Below are positions 35,807-48,493 of a stretch of DNA of 64,000 nucleotides, one piece after another. Numbering within the stretch: the first letter of the stretch is position 1; each line of letters opens with the position of its first letter. The stretch comes from Typha latifolia. Lineage: Eukaryota; Streptophyta; Magnoliopsida; Poales; Typhaceae. Position numbers and translations under genes: made by a program. Under the pieces are notes generated by a model. That model ran no database searches. It was not told the origin of the DNA and saw only the letters and a program-made list of their open reading frames with translations. The stretch spans positions 5,321,501-5,385,500 of the forward strand of contig CM034102.1 in the NCBI GenBank assembly GCA_019914945.1, in the 5' to 3' direction.

Positions 35807-38800
35807 ATGAGCTCCCCATGGAACGACCGCCTCAGATCATCGCTCTCTGCCTCCACCACGACGAGCTCTGCTCCCAAGAGACGTCGAAGAAGGAACAAGA
35901 AGGAAGCGGAAGGCCCATCTCTCGCTGATCACGTCAAGGTTTGGGTGGAGAAGAAGGTAGCGTCTGGGGATCCTGAGAAGGAATGCTCCTTGCCTTTCCT
36001 CACCAACGATCCTAAAATGGTAAGTTTCTTGCTTCCGTGGGGTTCCTTTTTTTTTCGTATCAAGGTTGGTCTTTTATCCCCTTACCCCACCACCCACCCC
36101 CCGCCCCCCCGATCTTTTTGTTTGAAGATCGGAAAGTGGTTCTCTTTTACCTATTGAAAAGGTCTTAGCGAAAAGATTGATTTCTTTTGTTCTTGTTGCC
36201 ATTTCCCGTTCCCCATTTCTTGGTTCTTTTCTTCAATCTTGTTCTTGATTTAGAATGTTATGATCAGTTCTTTTATTGCATCTTGTGAACGCCCCTTCTT
36301 TCACAAGTTCATGAATAAACCTTGTGTTTCCTCACCACCGATCCTAAGATGGTAAGCTTATGTTACCTTTTTTATGTTTCTTGCTTTCTTGGGGTTGGTT
36401 GTTGTGTAAGCACTGGCCTTTAATCCTCTTCGATTTCTTCCTTTGCATCTTTTTTCTCTTGGTTAGGTATTGGCTATCATATTCACTTTGGACATCATAT
36501 CTACACAATTAAGATTATGTAACTGTCGCCAAATTCTTGCTTTGATCTTATCGGGTCTAGATCTGATATTCAGATCGTATACGGCCTTGCCTCAATCTGA
36601 CCCCGTTTATAGTGTTATTAAAATGGCATTTTGTTTATATTACAATTTTTTTTCTTATATTTCCTTTGCCATCTATTATAGCTCAACTGTAGGTTATGCG
36701 CTAAAAGCATCTGCCTTGGTGAGGAAATGCAATGCTCAGTTCTCCATTGTGAAGAAAACTTTCATCAGACTTGTGCTAAGGAAGTAGTTGGATCTTCTGT
36801 TGCTAAACCTTTTAAGTGCCCTCAACATGTATGTTCTTTTAAACTGACTGTAGATGTCATTTGTTTTCACCAGATTTTAGTTTCAGTATGTGAAATATCA
36901 GCATTTGAGCACATTCAGAGTGCTCTAGATGCTTGTAGACTTGTAGATTTATGCATGATGGTCTTTATTTTCTGTTAATTTTGCATGTGCTATGCCAAAG
37001 CCCTTAACTTTTTGAAGGAAGATTCTTTTACAGTTTATCGTTTGTTTTTAATTTCTGTGAATTGATATTTGATGGATCTAACTGGACTTTGAGACCTTAT
37101 ATTACTATTATCTAAAACAGGTAGCATAATGTTCTTTATTTATTCAGAGAATTGTTTTCTCAAAGTGACTAGTCCTCATCAGCGTGTAGACTAACAACGG
37201 AAACCATCTTTGTCAGAAACTGTTAAATTTTGAGATGGCTTTTCATCCTGCCAAGTTTTTTTTTTTCAAAATTTAGCTTCAAATATCCTCTTATTTGTTG
37301 ATAGTTGCTTGTTCCTGTTGTTCATCTGCATCATCCATATGCTGCTTCACCGATGAACAAGGTTAGCTGTGTACTTCAGGACACATTCAGAGGTGAGATA
37401 AATCATGATGACAAATTTCGATTCGTGACCTCAAAGTATGAAGGTCAGTGAAGCACTGAAGCAAAAGATGTGTTATAGGACATTACTAGTCAACATATGT
37501 TAGGAAATATCTGCGAGAAAATGGTCTCTAGTGCATGAAACTTTGCCAGATTGATCTGCTCCTATTTGCTGTGACAGATGCACATATGAGTTAATTAAAA
37601 CATCAGTATGTTGTATGTTATTTATTTTCAAGTTTTCCCCCAAGTTTCTGCATTTTTCATGTTTGCCTTGACTTTCCCTGAAACTAATGCTATATGATTC
37701 TGGCTGAAGATGAAACCAATGCACTCAACCTTGACATCCAAATAATTATAACTACTCATGTAACATTACTTGTAATTGGCACTATATGTTCTAACATTTT
37801 TTCATACTCAATGAAAGTAGGAATGTATTCTTCTCATGCTTTTGCAATTATTTTCATCTGAAATAGGAAAAGCAGATTATAGAATATCAATGCAATACCT
37901 GACTTGAGCATGAAATATTAATCCTTTTTCTATTTCTTCTAACAGACCTGTTACAATTGTAAAAAGAAAGGCTGTTGGCGGTGTGTACGATGTACAATTG
38001 CAGCTCACACAAAATGTACACCATGGCCAGATGGAATAACATTTACAAATCGGCCAGGGCAAGCAGTTTGTTGGAGGCATCCTTCAAATTGGTTACTAGA
38101 CAAGGAGGTTAAACTCTTTTCTTTCTTTAATGATCTTTTCTCTCTAAAGTCTGGAAGAAGTGATGATTTGATGGTTTACCTGGTCTGGGATATAGATAAT
38201 TTTTCTTTGCATGCAATGAAACATCAGTATATCATTTGGTAGTTACATGACTTTTATATTGCTTATTGATCATCTCGATTGTACTGTAGCAGCTCACTTA
38301 TTTTTAATCTAGTCACCTTTTGTTCTTATACCTGATTTATAGTGTGTTTATTCGAAGTTTACATTTATCTATCAATATTTGTTGCTCAGATTAGATGAAG
38401 AACTAATCTCTTTGATGTGATAACAGCATGCAGGTCAAACGAGTGATATAGAGGTCCGGGTGACACTTCTGGTTATTGTTATTGTATTATTTTACATTCT
38501 ATATTTCAATAAATATGGGCTTTTGATGCTTCTCAGATTTGGCAAAGCTTGTGATATAGAGACTTTATTGCATATCTTAGGGTTGTTAAGAGAGAAGTGG
38601 TAGGAAACTCAAGAGATAGAGAAGATCAAGAGACACTTCAAGACTAAAGCACCAATGCTAAATTATTCTTGAACTCTACACTCGTTAATTAATCTAATTG
38701 ACTAGTCAAATGGGGTAGCTTATTATATCAGCAAGGGTTACAAGTCATGATTGGTATATGAATGTGCTGTTTCTACTAAAAGTCAAAAGGTTACAAGTCA

Positions 38801-41800
38801 TGATTAGGGCGGCGAGTATTTGGATTATCTAAGATTTTTATCAATGATAACTCTCTTTTTTCAACCAATGATAATTCAAGTATTTGGAGTAAAAATCTTC
38901 AAGAGCGAACGAGCTATTTTGGAGAGATTTATTAGAAAGGTCTTTTTATGTTTTCACGTGATTGGTACATCATTTAAGACTTGCATTTTCCATATACAGG
39001 AAGGCTTTCACCGCCTACCTCTTCCATACATTGAGGAAGATTTCCAGATTGACTCCATACTGAATGATGTTAGGGAGAACCAAACTGAGCCAGCTCCATA
39101 TGTACCTATAAGGCGCAGTATCCTTTATTGATTTCAGAATCATGCCAAAATTCTTTTTCCAAAACTTATTAGATGTCAGGGAACATATGTTTTTCTTTTT
39201 GAAGTTACCCTAGATTTCTGTCGCAGTTATCTTTAATAAAAGAAGATGTTTATCTAATCAAGAAGATACGTGATAGTGTTGATGCCGGTGTTGGATGTGA
39301 TTGCAGCACCAAGTCCATGTGTAAGGGCAATTGTGAGTGCAGGTATTATTTTCTTTAGTATCATTTTAGTTATGATTTGTTTTATTTCATTAAGAATTAA
39401 TGATTGTACTCTATATGCGATCCTTTCAATCGATTCTCATTTCTCAAGGACTACCTATCTACCTTGTTTTTCTTTTTTTCCCTTTCTAATGTATTAGATT
39501 AAATATTAAGTAGTTAGATTACATCACCATTTCCATTTTGTCCATTTTTCTTCCTCTGAGTATACCTTTTGCTTGCTAGATTCTGGTTCCTGTTGGGGTT
39601 CTAAAGTATTTTGAAGCTAGTAATGTGATTGCATTTTATTAGGAGTCTTTCAGTCTGCTGTTCCAAAACCTGTCGTTGCTTGGATAGGTGTACAAACAAA
39701 GCCTTCCGCAAAGAAAAAAAAATCGAGGTTGTCAAGGTACTTCACGTTGATACTAAAACAACCTCTATTTTTCAATCATGCCTGATGTTGGTATGGCAAG
39801 TTCAGTTGCACCTACCATTCTGCTGGCTGATCACAATGCCCCATGCCATCAGCTCAATAATTGTTGTTTAGCACATCGTTCAATCTATCGTTTATTCAGC
39901 TCCATTGTTTGGATGCTACAATATACTTGGAATTTCACAATTTGTAGTTAAGTTTTCCACTTCTTTTTCTTGGTCTGCGGATCTTTTAGTGATCTAGTTT
40001 TGACTTTTATATTCATAAACGAGTTCTTTTTGGTACCTATCACTATTATCCAGTAGAAAACTCCTATAAATGTCTCTCATTGTTGCTTTTTTACATGTAC
40101 TTTGTTGGAACTGTAAGAACTGCTCTTCTTTTGATGATATATTCAGGGAAAGAGTTCTTTTATCTTTCTCTGGTGAGATATGTGTTTCCATTGGTTGAGC
40201 AATTTAGGTCAAATACTATTGGCCTCTTGGGTTCTGTGATCACTTCAAAATTATCAAACAGTCATCTACAAATGCTGTATTATGAGTTTTTGGACGTGAA
40301 ATTTTCATAAACTAAAAGAGAGGAACATGTTGAATTTATGGACTGATCTTGCCTGTTGTTGTATTTGAGGACATGAACTTCAAATTTATGGAGGTTTGGT
40401 ATTGAATTTTAAACTTGCCAAGGTCATAATGTCATATGATGGCCAGAGAGGACAAATGAACCACCAACCAGCAAAGAAATCCCTAAATATCCTCATAAAA
40501 AGAAACCCTTGAATATCATGGCGAACCTTTCTTTGCAAAACTACTGCAGAGGCCTATATGTTCATAGGTACTATGAGAAGTATCATTTCTGCAGATGTTT
40601 TTGGTTGCAGAGAACTGTAAAATTATTAAGGATTGAGGTATTCATTCCTTCAGGGAGATAACAGCAAGGGACACTCCTTAGGTCTAAATTATGAGGAGGG
40701 CCATCTTGATAATCTTATTTCTTGGTCGTGTGACCTAGGTTTGAGTTATCTTGGTGAGAATTAGTCTTAAGCCCTCATCATCATAATAGGAAGCCAGCAT
40801 TAACTTACACACTGGATCAACTAATCTGGGCCATGATTGGTCTATCCTGTTATTATGTTGTTTTCATTTTGATGTTCTTTTAGTTACTCATGAAGTAATG
40901 TTGTTAAGTTTGTCATGGGAAGGAAATTTAGGAAATAGCGTCTCTAGTAGATGCTAATTTGTGGAGTAGTTAGTCATCGTACTAGGAGGAGGATCCTCTT
41001 GTTCTGAGCTGATTAGCTCTCTTCTGCAGCCTGAACATCTCATTAAATTTTCTAAGGTAAATACTTCTTACATATGACAGAGACCTTTGTCCCACTTCTC
41101 ATGCATGTCATGTGAAGAAAACATACTTGACTGGTGAAAATGCTATGCTTTTTAAAAGTGATGTCCTGAATGAAGCCATGTACATTGTGGTGAGCTGGTG
41201 ATGGATAACACAATGTTTTGCTGCAAGGAGATATTCTGTCAATGCATTATGAGGTTTTTTTTTTGACATTTCTTTTTAATCACAGTATGTGTTATATTCT
41301 TTGCAGACAGAATATTGTGGCTGGGGAGCTGTTGCATCAGAAGCCCTGGAAAAGGGTGATTTTGTGATCGAGTATGTTGGAGAAGGTATAATATTTGCTT
41401 CACTTTTTTTTTTAACAATTTGGTTGCATATGTGGCAACTTTTCTGGTAATTGGACACATATTTTATATATACATATGCAGTTGGAATGGATTTTATATC
41501 TCCTTTTAGTTTTTGCTCCATAATCTTTCTCCATTTTCCTCGTTACTTACTATGCTGTTACCCCTACCATTTGAGAGAACCTAACTATGAAGTAATGTTA
41601 TTCATGTCATCTGCTTTTGTTTCCTTCCGTTTCTGTTTTCAGTTATTGATGATGCCACGTGCACACAAAGGCTTCAGGACATGAAACACAGAGGTGATCA
41701 GAATATCTACATGTGTAAACTTAATAAAGACTTCATAATTGATTCAACCTATAAAGGAAATGCTTCGCGGTTCTTCAACCATGGTTGTAATCCCAACTGT

Positions 41801-42473
41801 AAATTAGAGAAATGGTAATAGCACCTACTCAGCAATTGGATTCATCCAAATATTCAAGCTATGAATCCTTTAAAGCATGTCAATTTCTATATATAATGGA
41901 CAATTTTACGTGCAGCATGCTTCCGTTGTTTGTTGTTGTCTTAGGCGAGTTAATGGCGAGACACGTCTTGGCATTTTTGCTTCTCGTTCCATAGAAGTTG
42001 GAGAGCCCTTAACATATGATTACAGGTACTTGAAGAGCAGTTATCTGCTATTCCACTTATTAATATCTCATCAATTTCTTTCTAAATTTAACTTTTAGTT
42101 TGCTTCAAAATTGTTAGTAATATATATTGTTGCATATAAACTGACTTATATCTCTTCCAACTCATAACATGATAGTTCATCTGAAGTTACTAATATGTTA
42201 AGCTCCTAATTGAATTCTTGTTCCACATACATTAAGTTGGACGATAGGACAAGTCATGTACTCGATTCTCTCAGGTTACTGCTTTTTGGTCCCATGATTA
42301 AGTGCTACTGTGGAGCTCCCAATTGCCGAGGATATATAGGGGCCAAGAAAAAAGCAGCTCAAGTGGCCTCTTTCAAGATATACCGAAGGAAGGAAAGCTC
42401 CAAAGCTTTCAAGATATACCAGAGGAAGGCAAGCTCCAAGCTATGCCATCATCAAATAAATAACTCTACATAA
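35807..42473 (+). CDS. ASHR3: Histone-lysine N-methyltransferase, ASHR3-like (PHD-AWS-SET), 462 aa
   Basis: Eleven exons: 35807-36019, 36682-36828, 37946-38107, 38427-38453, 39000-39117, 39246-39342, 39643-39736, 41307-41385, 41643-41814, 41945-42025 and 42275-42473. The sum is 1389 nt (462 residues), phase-consistent. A basic N-terminus ([12 protein letters not shown]) precedes a PHD-type Cys/His region at about 72-174 (CRLCAKS...[14 protein letters not shown]...[15 protein letters not shown]...HTKC). An AWS region follows at about 234-286 with dense Cys. The SET domain (about 288-397) has [18 protein letters not shown] at 356-365 and YDY at 394-396. A post-SET C407YCGAPNC closes it. Order and motifs match Arabidopsis ASHR3/SDG4, a nuclear H3K36-type methyltransferase tied to stamen development and root meristem. 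Oddities: exon 4 is only 27 nt, Gly360 stands where Ser is usual in NHSCNPNC, and the C-terminus carries a tandem duplication. Confidence 0.93.
36326..36420 (+). repeat. Partial duplicate of ASHR3 exon 1 end and donor site within intron 1
   Basis: TTTCCTCACCACCGATCCTA at 36327 onward repeats the end of exon 1 (TTTCCTCACCAACGATCCTA at 35996 onward), including ATGGTAAG and the following TTTCTTGCTT..TGGGGTT intron words. The spacing of about 331 bp suggests an old tandem duplication. Confidence 0.75.
42371..42442 (+). repeat. 36-bp in-frame tandem duplication at the ASHR3 C-terminus
   Basis: Units 42371-42406 and 42407-42442 encode [12 protein letters not shown] and [12 protein letters not shown]. 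Unit length is a multiple of three, so the reading frame is kept; it extends the tail past the post-SET motif by 12 residues. Confidence 0.9.
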
Positions 42474-43779
42474 GAGCATAACAAAGGTACAAATTTGATT
42501 AGTTGACTGTCTTCCTTCTACACATTTTGACGTGCATAAGAAAAGACGTCCCTCTTTCATTCAATTGTACATATGATATCCACGACGCATTAGTTCATAG
42601 CAATTCCAATTCCTTCAAATGAGTCTTTCTGAGCCTTGGTATACGGGCAATGCAGTTGTAACATTTTTTTTTAACTCATTGATTTAGTGTATCAGTTGTA
42701 TCTTCGTAATTGAAATAAAGCATCAGATGGAAATAGTTTTCATACTTATTATGTCATTCGACGCTTTAATAAAATTAGGCCATTAACTTCCAATTAGCTA
42801 ACTTTTCGCATAAGGACCATTCATCTTGGTGACTTCTTTTGTGACCTTTTACCCTCTGGCCTGCTCAACTTCTTCTGCAGAGTGGCTCATCTAAGCTTCA
42901 CAATATATTTAGTTTTCCAAAACCTACTGCTAGAATCATGCGTAAAGTGTTTAAAACGTTTACCACAGTCTGTTGATTAGTTATAGCAACAAATATGCTG
43001 AACTTATTCTGTAAGAGGGATTCATTGTAGTCTTTCACCTTGTGGCCCTTCTCTATATAGTTCACAGATAGATTTTTCTACCTTGGGGGAGTCACAACAC
43101 TGCAGGCCTGCTTCTTTTTTAAGTTTTAACAAAGAAAACTATGGTCCACATTGATGAGGACACAGAGAAAGTCCATGCATTGGAAATCCACAGTGGATCC
43201 CAGACTTAATTACTCTTCAAACTTACAAAAGAGAGCATCCTATCTTCCCCTCTATTAGTAATGGGACATTTGAATATGTGGTGACAAAATCAGGACACCA
43301 CCTACCACCCAACTTCCTAGAGTTGGGACTCCAAGAGGTCATAAGTACAGTTTTAATTCTAATTATATTTATTATAAATAAATTACTTGGTAGTTGGTTG
43401 TTTAGTTTAATTTGACGGTTCAATTTAATCTTCCTATGTGTTAGCTTAGAAGAACAACTTTTTATATTTTGACTAAAAATTAGTAGAGGTTTACCTTTAT
43501 ATTAAGAAATGATTTGTTCCACGTATATCTAAAGTTCAGGTTTTTGAATGATTAAAAAAAAATTCAAGGCTACGTTGGAGATCTCAATCTTTCCTCTTCC
43601 TAGCTGTCAACAGAGCAACACAACTAATGCAGCCATAAATACACCCTCCTCCCACCTTCCTCCCTCCACCATAAATGCTCACAAGAACCACTGCAGCACC
43701 ATTGCACTTAAAAAAAGTTCGTCTTCTCCTTGTCTCAAATCTCTCACATGACATTGCTTGAGTTCCTATTACCTCCTTG
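42474..43779. other. Intergenic region between ASHR3-like and peroxidase genes
   Basis: 3' flank of the methyltransferase and promoter of the peroxidase. A TATA-like CATAAATA lies at about 43634-43641, some 140 bp before the peroxidase start. No other gene is supported. Confidence 0.5.
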
Positions 43780-45755
43780 ATGGACATGAGGCCAATGACA
43801 CCTCCTTGTTGCTTTCTCTCCAGTGCCCATCTCACATTCTCCGCTCTCCTTGCACTCCTCCTCTGCTCATCTCTGCTCCCTTCCTCTTCCTCACAGCTCT
43901 CTCCAGATTTCTACACACTCTCCTGCCCCACCGTTGAGCTGCTGGTAAGGAACACTGTGCGCTCTGCTTCCTCCTCTGACCCCACTGTCACAGGCAAGCT
44001 CCTGCGCCTGCTCTTCCATGACTGCATTGTTGAGGTCTGAGTCAAATTCTACAAGCTTACTTTTCTCAACTTAAGAGGCAGCCAAATTGTTCATGATTAG
44101 TCTCTCTTTTGTGCCAGGGTTGTGATGGGTCAGTGTTGATACAAGGGAATGGGACGGAGAGGAGCGATCCTGCTAACAAATCTCTCGGTGGGTTCCACGT
44201 CGTGGAGACGGCGAAGAGGGTGCTTGAAGTGCTCTGCCCTGGGACTGTGTCTTGTGCTGACATTCTAGTCCTTGCTGCAAGAGATGCAGTAGAAATTGTA
44301 AGTTGGGTCGTATTTTGTTGATATGAATGTTCAAATCCATTGGTATTGCTTTAGTTTTTTTTTAAAATTAAATTCTAGACTTAAGCACACACAAGCCATC
44401 ATGTGAACTTCTGTTGACAAATTCATCAATTTGCAAAACCAATGCAATTGAAAACCTTTATGACACCACCATTAGTTGGGGAGATGCGCATTTTGGGGAA
44501 TGAGAACTTCGTATGATCTTATTCAAGAAAAATCTTGTAACACTAATTTAGCTTGAGCAAATATATAAGCAATGTCCTTATGTTCTCCCGCAAGAAAGGC
44601 TAGGTACGATTGAGCATATATATACTAGTTTTTATAGGCAGTGAATATTTGATTAGGCCCATCTAACAATGAAAGAAGCTACAATGTAGAAGTCCCTAAA
44701 TGAAATTGAGATAGTATGCTTTTGGTCTTGTGTTGAATGAAACAATGTGGAATTGTTTCTGATGCAAGATCTATCTATGCATGGTTATGTTAATCTTATG
44801 GGAGAATTAGGTTTATTATATTAATTGGATGGCGTAAGAAATCCGCAGGTCTCACAATTTACAGATGGATATGAAATATGATGTTTGACTATTGTTACCG
44901 TCATACATTGTTATTCCTCTCACAGCATCTGAAAGATTATAAGAGAATTAGATTCTCTTACGTTGTGATAGATTCTTCAATCATGTAGCATGATAAGAGC
45001 CATTATTATTGCACCATTTGTTCAGGTTCCATTACTTATGCATGCTTTATAATCAATTTGATCACAGGCTGGAGGACCATTTGTTCAGGTTCCATTGGGA
45101 CGAAAGGATGGTCGGATCTCATCAGCTTCAAATGTAAGGCCAAACATGATAGACACGAGCTTTTCGCTTGATGAGATGACTAAGCTCTTCTCCTCCAAGG
45201 GGCTTTCCATAGATGATCTAGTAATCCTTTCAGGTAATAACTAGGTGTGTACATGTTTTTTCCTTCACATCTAATGATGTCAAAATTAATTTCAGAAAGA
45301 AATTTTCACCACTGAACATATCTTACATCGATATTGTAGGAGCTCACACAATTGGCTCAGCTCACTGCAGTTCATTCAGCGAGCGATTCCAGCAAGACTC
45401 GAAAGGAAGTCTCGTGCCAATTGATCGCTCCCTGGATAAAAACTATGCGACCGAGCTGATCAAGAAATGCCCAGCTGATGCTAGTCCTACAGTTAGTGTC
45501 GACAATGATCCCGTGACCGCTTCTTTGTTTGATAACCAATACTACATTAATCTTGTTAATGGTATGGGCCTCTTCCAATCAGACTCTGTGCTTGCAAATG
45601 ATTCTAGAACAAAGGGAATTGTAGAGGATTTCTCTGTGAGCCAGGACAGCTTCTTCAGTAGCTGGGCTGAGTCGTTCGTGAAGCTTACCAACATCGAAGT
45701 GAAGACAGGTGACGATGGGGAGATTCTCAGTTCTTGCAGTAGCTTAAATGGTTGA
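43780..45755 (+). CDS. Class III peroxidase (peroxidase 46-like), secreted, 338 aa
   Basis: Four exons: 43780-44034, 44118-44297, 45068-45233 and 45340-45755, the classic class III peroxidase layout (338 residues). A signal peptide (hydrophobic core about residues 18-33) should be cleaved before Gln39 of QLSPDFYTLSCP. Distal Arg76 and His80 lie in LRLLFHDC. The calcium-site motif EGCDGSVLI, the VSCADILVLAARDAVE block and proximal His203 in GAHTIGSAHC are all present, as are paired Cys residues. GLFQSDSVL and SFFSSWAESFVKL close the domain. The enzyme oxidises phenolics with hydrogen peroxide in the cell wall or vacuole. Residue patterns GNGTERSDPANKSLGGF and SFSERFQQDSKG resemble Arabidopsis peroxidases 46 and 18. 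The usual Phe after FHDC is Ile83 here. The start is the ATG at 43780; an in-frame TTG three bases earlier is not a credible start. Confidence 0.96.
45013..45096 (+). repeat. 21-bp exact direct repeat across the peroxidase intron 2/exon 3 boundary
   Basis: A 21-base word beginning ACCATTTGTTCAGGTTCC occurs at 45013-45033 in the intron and again at 45076-45096 inside exon 3, 63 bp apart, with no mismatch. Confidence 0.95.
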
Positions 45756-46683
45756 TGCAATTAGAGTTTGTGAGGAAACTTGTGTGTTTACGGTTCTGTT
45801 GGATTTGCTGTATTAACCTAAAGCTTTGATATTTTGTTTGTTCAGACCATAGAAAATGTACCTAGAGAAGAAATTGTAAGAGAATGTTGTTTATAATCAA
45901 AGAATTCAGCAAGCATTGTTGCTAGTTGCCACCTCTCTCTCCTTCGAGGTCTCAATTTGTATAGTTTTTGCTCTCCAAGAAGATTTTCTTAATGGATCAT
46001 GAGCGGTACGCAAATTATAGGTTAGACAAAGATATTCGAATAATAGAACCAATCATTACAATAAAAGAGCCACAATGGACAAATTGTGTGCATATATTAA
46101 TTTAATAAAAAATCTACTAAATATCAATTCTAATGTTAACGGGGAATTAAACCCGCGATATTTTTCATGTCGGCTCCGGTCATCTCATACTTCATCAATG
46201 GGATTTAAGACATAGACGAACTAGAATTTCCATTTAGACTAGAACTCTTCATAAAAGTTCAATAAAATGGATTTGGTGCAAGTCGATTCCGATGTGTTGT
46301 CACATTAGTTATGTACATCCGGTGTATCAACTCTAAAACATAAGGTTTTCCTGTAGAATGTATTGGCCTGCACTCCGTCTCTGCCTCAAAGATGTCATAA
46401 AAGACTATACTAAAGTTGGGATTCGATAAACCCCTATAATTTGTTTTGAAACATGGTTAAAGTTATTTGATGCATAAGATTAAGACATTGACGTGCATCG
46501 GACAGACACCAAAACTGACCCACACGAATCGGCTCGGACTAAAACACTGCTCACCACAATGGCACTACTCTACTTCAGTCAACTTTTTCTCTTCTTAGCC
46601 TACTAATAAAAGAACAGCTTACTCTCGTTTTACTCCACAAGTTGCCTGTGATTAGTTGAAAAAACGAACGGATTTATAATTTA

Positions 46684-47125
46684 GAGATTTTATAAACCAC
46701 ATCCTATATTTTATCTATTTTGTGATTCATACCCTGTCTTTAAGAATTTTGTAATCCGACTCCTTTTCTCCTATTCTCCTATGATTCTCACTTAACATCC
46801 TGGGTTAATTTAAACGGTACTAGAAAATGAATATTTTATTATAATATATAAAATAATTTATAAATACTTAAATTATTCCTATCTTTTTCATCCTCTTTTT
46901 TTTTTCCAAAAGAAAAGAAGAGAAAAAAAAGAAGGTAGATAGGGAAGATGGTAAAGGGATATAGAAAATAAGAGAGAATGATAGGAGTATTTTAGTAACT
47001 TGGTCGATGTTGGTTAGGGTATTAAATAAGAATTATAAGAAAACATAAAATGTCGGATAATAAAATCCTAAAATATAGAATATAAATCATAAAATAGATA
47101 AAATATATGGTGTGATATGTAAATA
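46684..47125. mobile_element. Fold-back MITE with inverted repeats of about 75-115 bp
   Basis: The left arm from 46684 (AGATTTTATAAACCACATCC, then TATATTTTATCTATTTTGTG) matches the reverse complement of the right arm ending at about 47125 (AGATATTTACATATCACACC, then ATATATTTTATCTATTTTATG). Both continue through GATTCATA / GATTTATA, TTTTGTAATCCGAC / TTTTATTATCCGAC and beyond. The central 200 bp is AT-rich and purine-rich. Non-coding; long arms suggest a Mutator-like or fold-back element. Confidence 0.8.
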
Positions 47126-48278
47126 TCTATATTATTTATTACAACTTATTCGATCCGAGCCAACCGCCGATATTGTTGGGATATTGTGGGATATTTTGGG
47201 GAAGTTGTGTCACGGGGTACCTGCTATAACTGCTGCCTCTAATACCAAACCCACCCAATGCTCTCAGATGATATCCCATTATATCAAGACCAATAAAATT
47301 TATAAGAATAAAACTAAAAATATAATCAGAATACTACATGTCAACTGAAATTAGCGAATGATTGTTTTTAAATAACGAATGGATTAGTGAATGGTTCCAA
47401 AACACTGTCAGCACTGGCAAAGTGGCAAGTTGACGTCCATCTATAGTGACAAAACTGCATGCGTTGATGAGATTTGTCCAAGTATGAACATTGCCAATTT
47501 GCCATACTCTATCTATCTAAGCCTAAAGTTCATATATATATATATATATTTCAAATATTATAACTTGATATCAAAAGGCATTAATACTTGGTCGACATAC
47601 AAACCGATCAATTGAAGAGCATAGTCTCAAGCACAAAGAAAAATACACATTAACAGCACCATAAGAAGAATCATCAAAAAGCTAATTTATGTTAACGTGA
47701 ATTAACCTTTTCCACTCAAACCAGCTTGTCACAACCTGGGGGCATACGTCTTTTTCCTCCTCCACTTGGCAGTCCACTTGCTCTCAAGGACTTAATTAGT
47801 AGAAGAAGCCCATTTTGTATAGGGACCCTGTGAGTGTACATAAAGATACCCTTTAGTTTAGTAGCTAATTTTTCATGGCAGTGAATACTTCGAATTGCTC
47901 AAATGATGTCCACTCCCTCTCTGGTCGACAACCCAACCTCCACCCTTCAAATGGATCCGAAAAATCCGGAGTTGCTCCTCGACCTCCAATCGTCCATATC
48001 AACTTCGGACGGAAAAGGGCATTCCGGTCTTTTCACTACACATACCTAGGTTCATAGTATCATAGTAGTATTCATTGGAAACTATTTCATTTCGCCTGTG
48101 GATTATAACAGCACGGCAGAGAAATAAATTTAATAGCAGAAGGAAACAGTAGAGGGAGGGAACGGTTAGTGGGGCCAACAACAGAGAAAGAAGAAGAAGA
48201 AGAAGAAGAAGAAGAAAGTAAATTTAATTACTTGGGCTTCTTTCTTTCTTTCTTTTTGGTCTTTCAGGATAGGAGAAG

Positions 48279-48422
48279 ATGAAGAGAGCCATGGAGATCA
48301 AAGAGCAAGTGCTCCAAGCTAAGGAGAAGAAGAGGAGGAGGAAAGGTTCGGTTCCAAGAGGAGGGAGAGAGGAAGAGAGGCATCATCATCATGCATTGCT
48401 CTTGGGAAGAGGAGGAGGGTAA
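48279..48422 (+). CDS. Possible small basic peptide ORF, 47 aa (weak)
   Basis: ATG-initiated frame reading MKRAMEIKEQVLQAKEKKRR then a Gly/Arg/Glu-rich part with HHHH and a final LLLGRGGG. It follows a pyrimidine tract ending TCTTTCAG, which could be a splice acceptor, and lies between GAA and GA microsatellites. Composition follows the purine-rich DNA, so it may well be chance. Unrecognised. Confidence 0.15.
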   Translation: MKRAMEIKEQVLQAKEKKRRRKGSVPRGGREEERHHHHALLLGRGGG

Positions 48423-48457
48423 GAAGAAGTGGTCAGCTTTTGGTGGTGGTGAGTTCT

Positions 48458-48460
<3 letters not shown>

Positions 48461-48491
<31 letters not shown>
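48461..48491. repeat. (GA)n microsatellite
   Basis: About 15 uninterrupted GA units. A (GAA)n run and a (TTTC)n run lie just upstream, at about 48189-48217 and 48239-48254. Confidence 0.95.
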
Positions 48492-48493
<2 letters not shown>

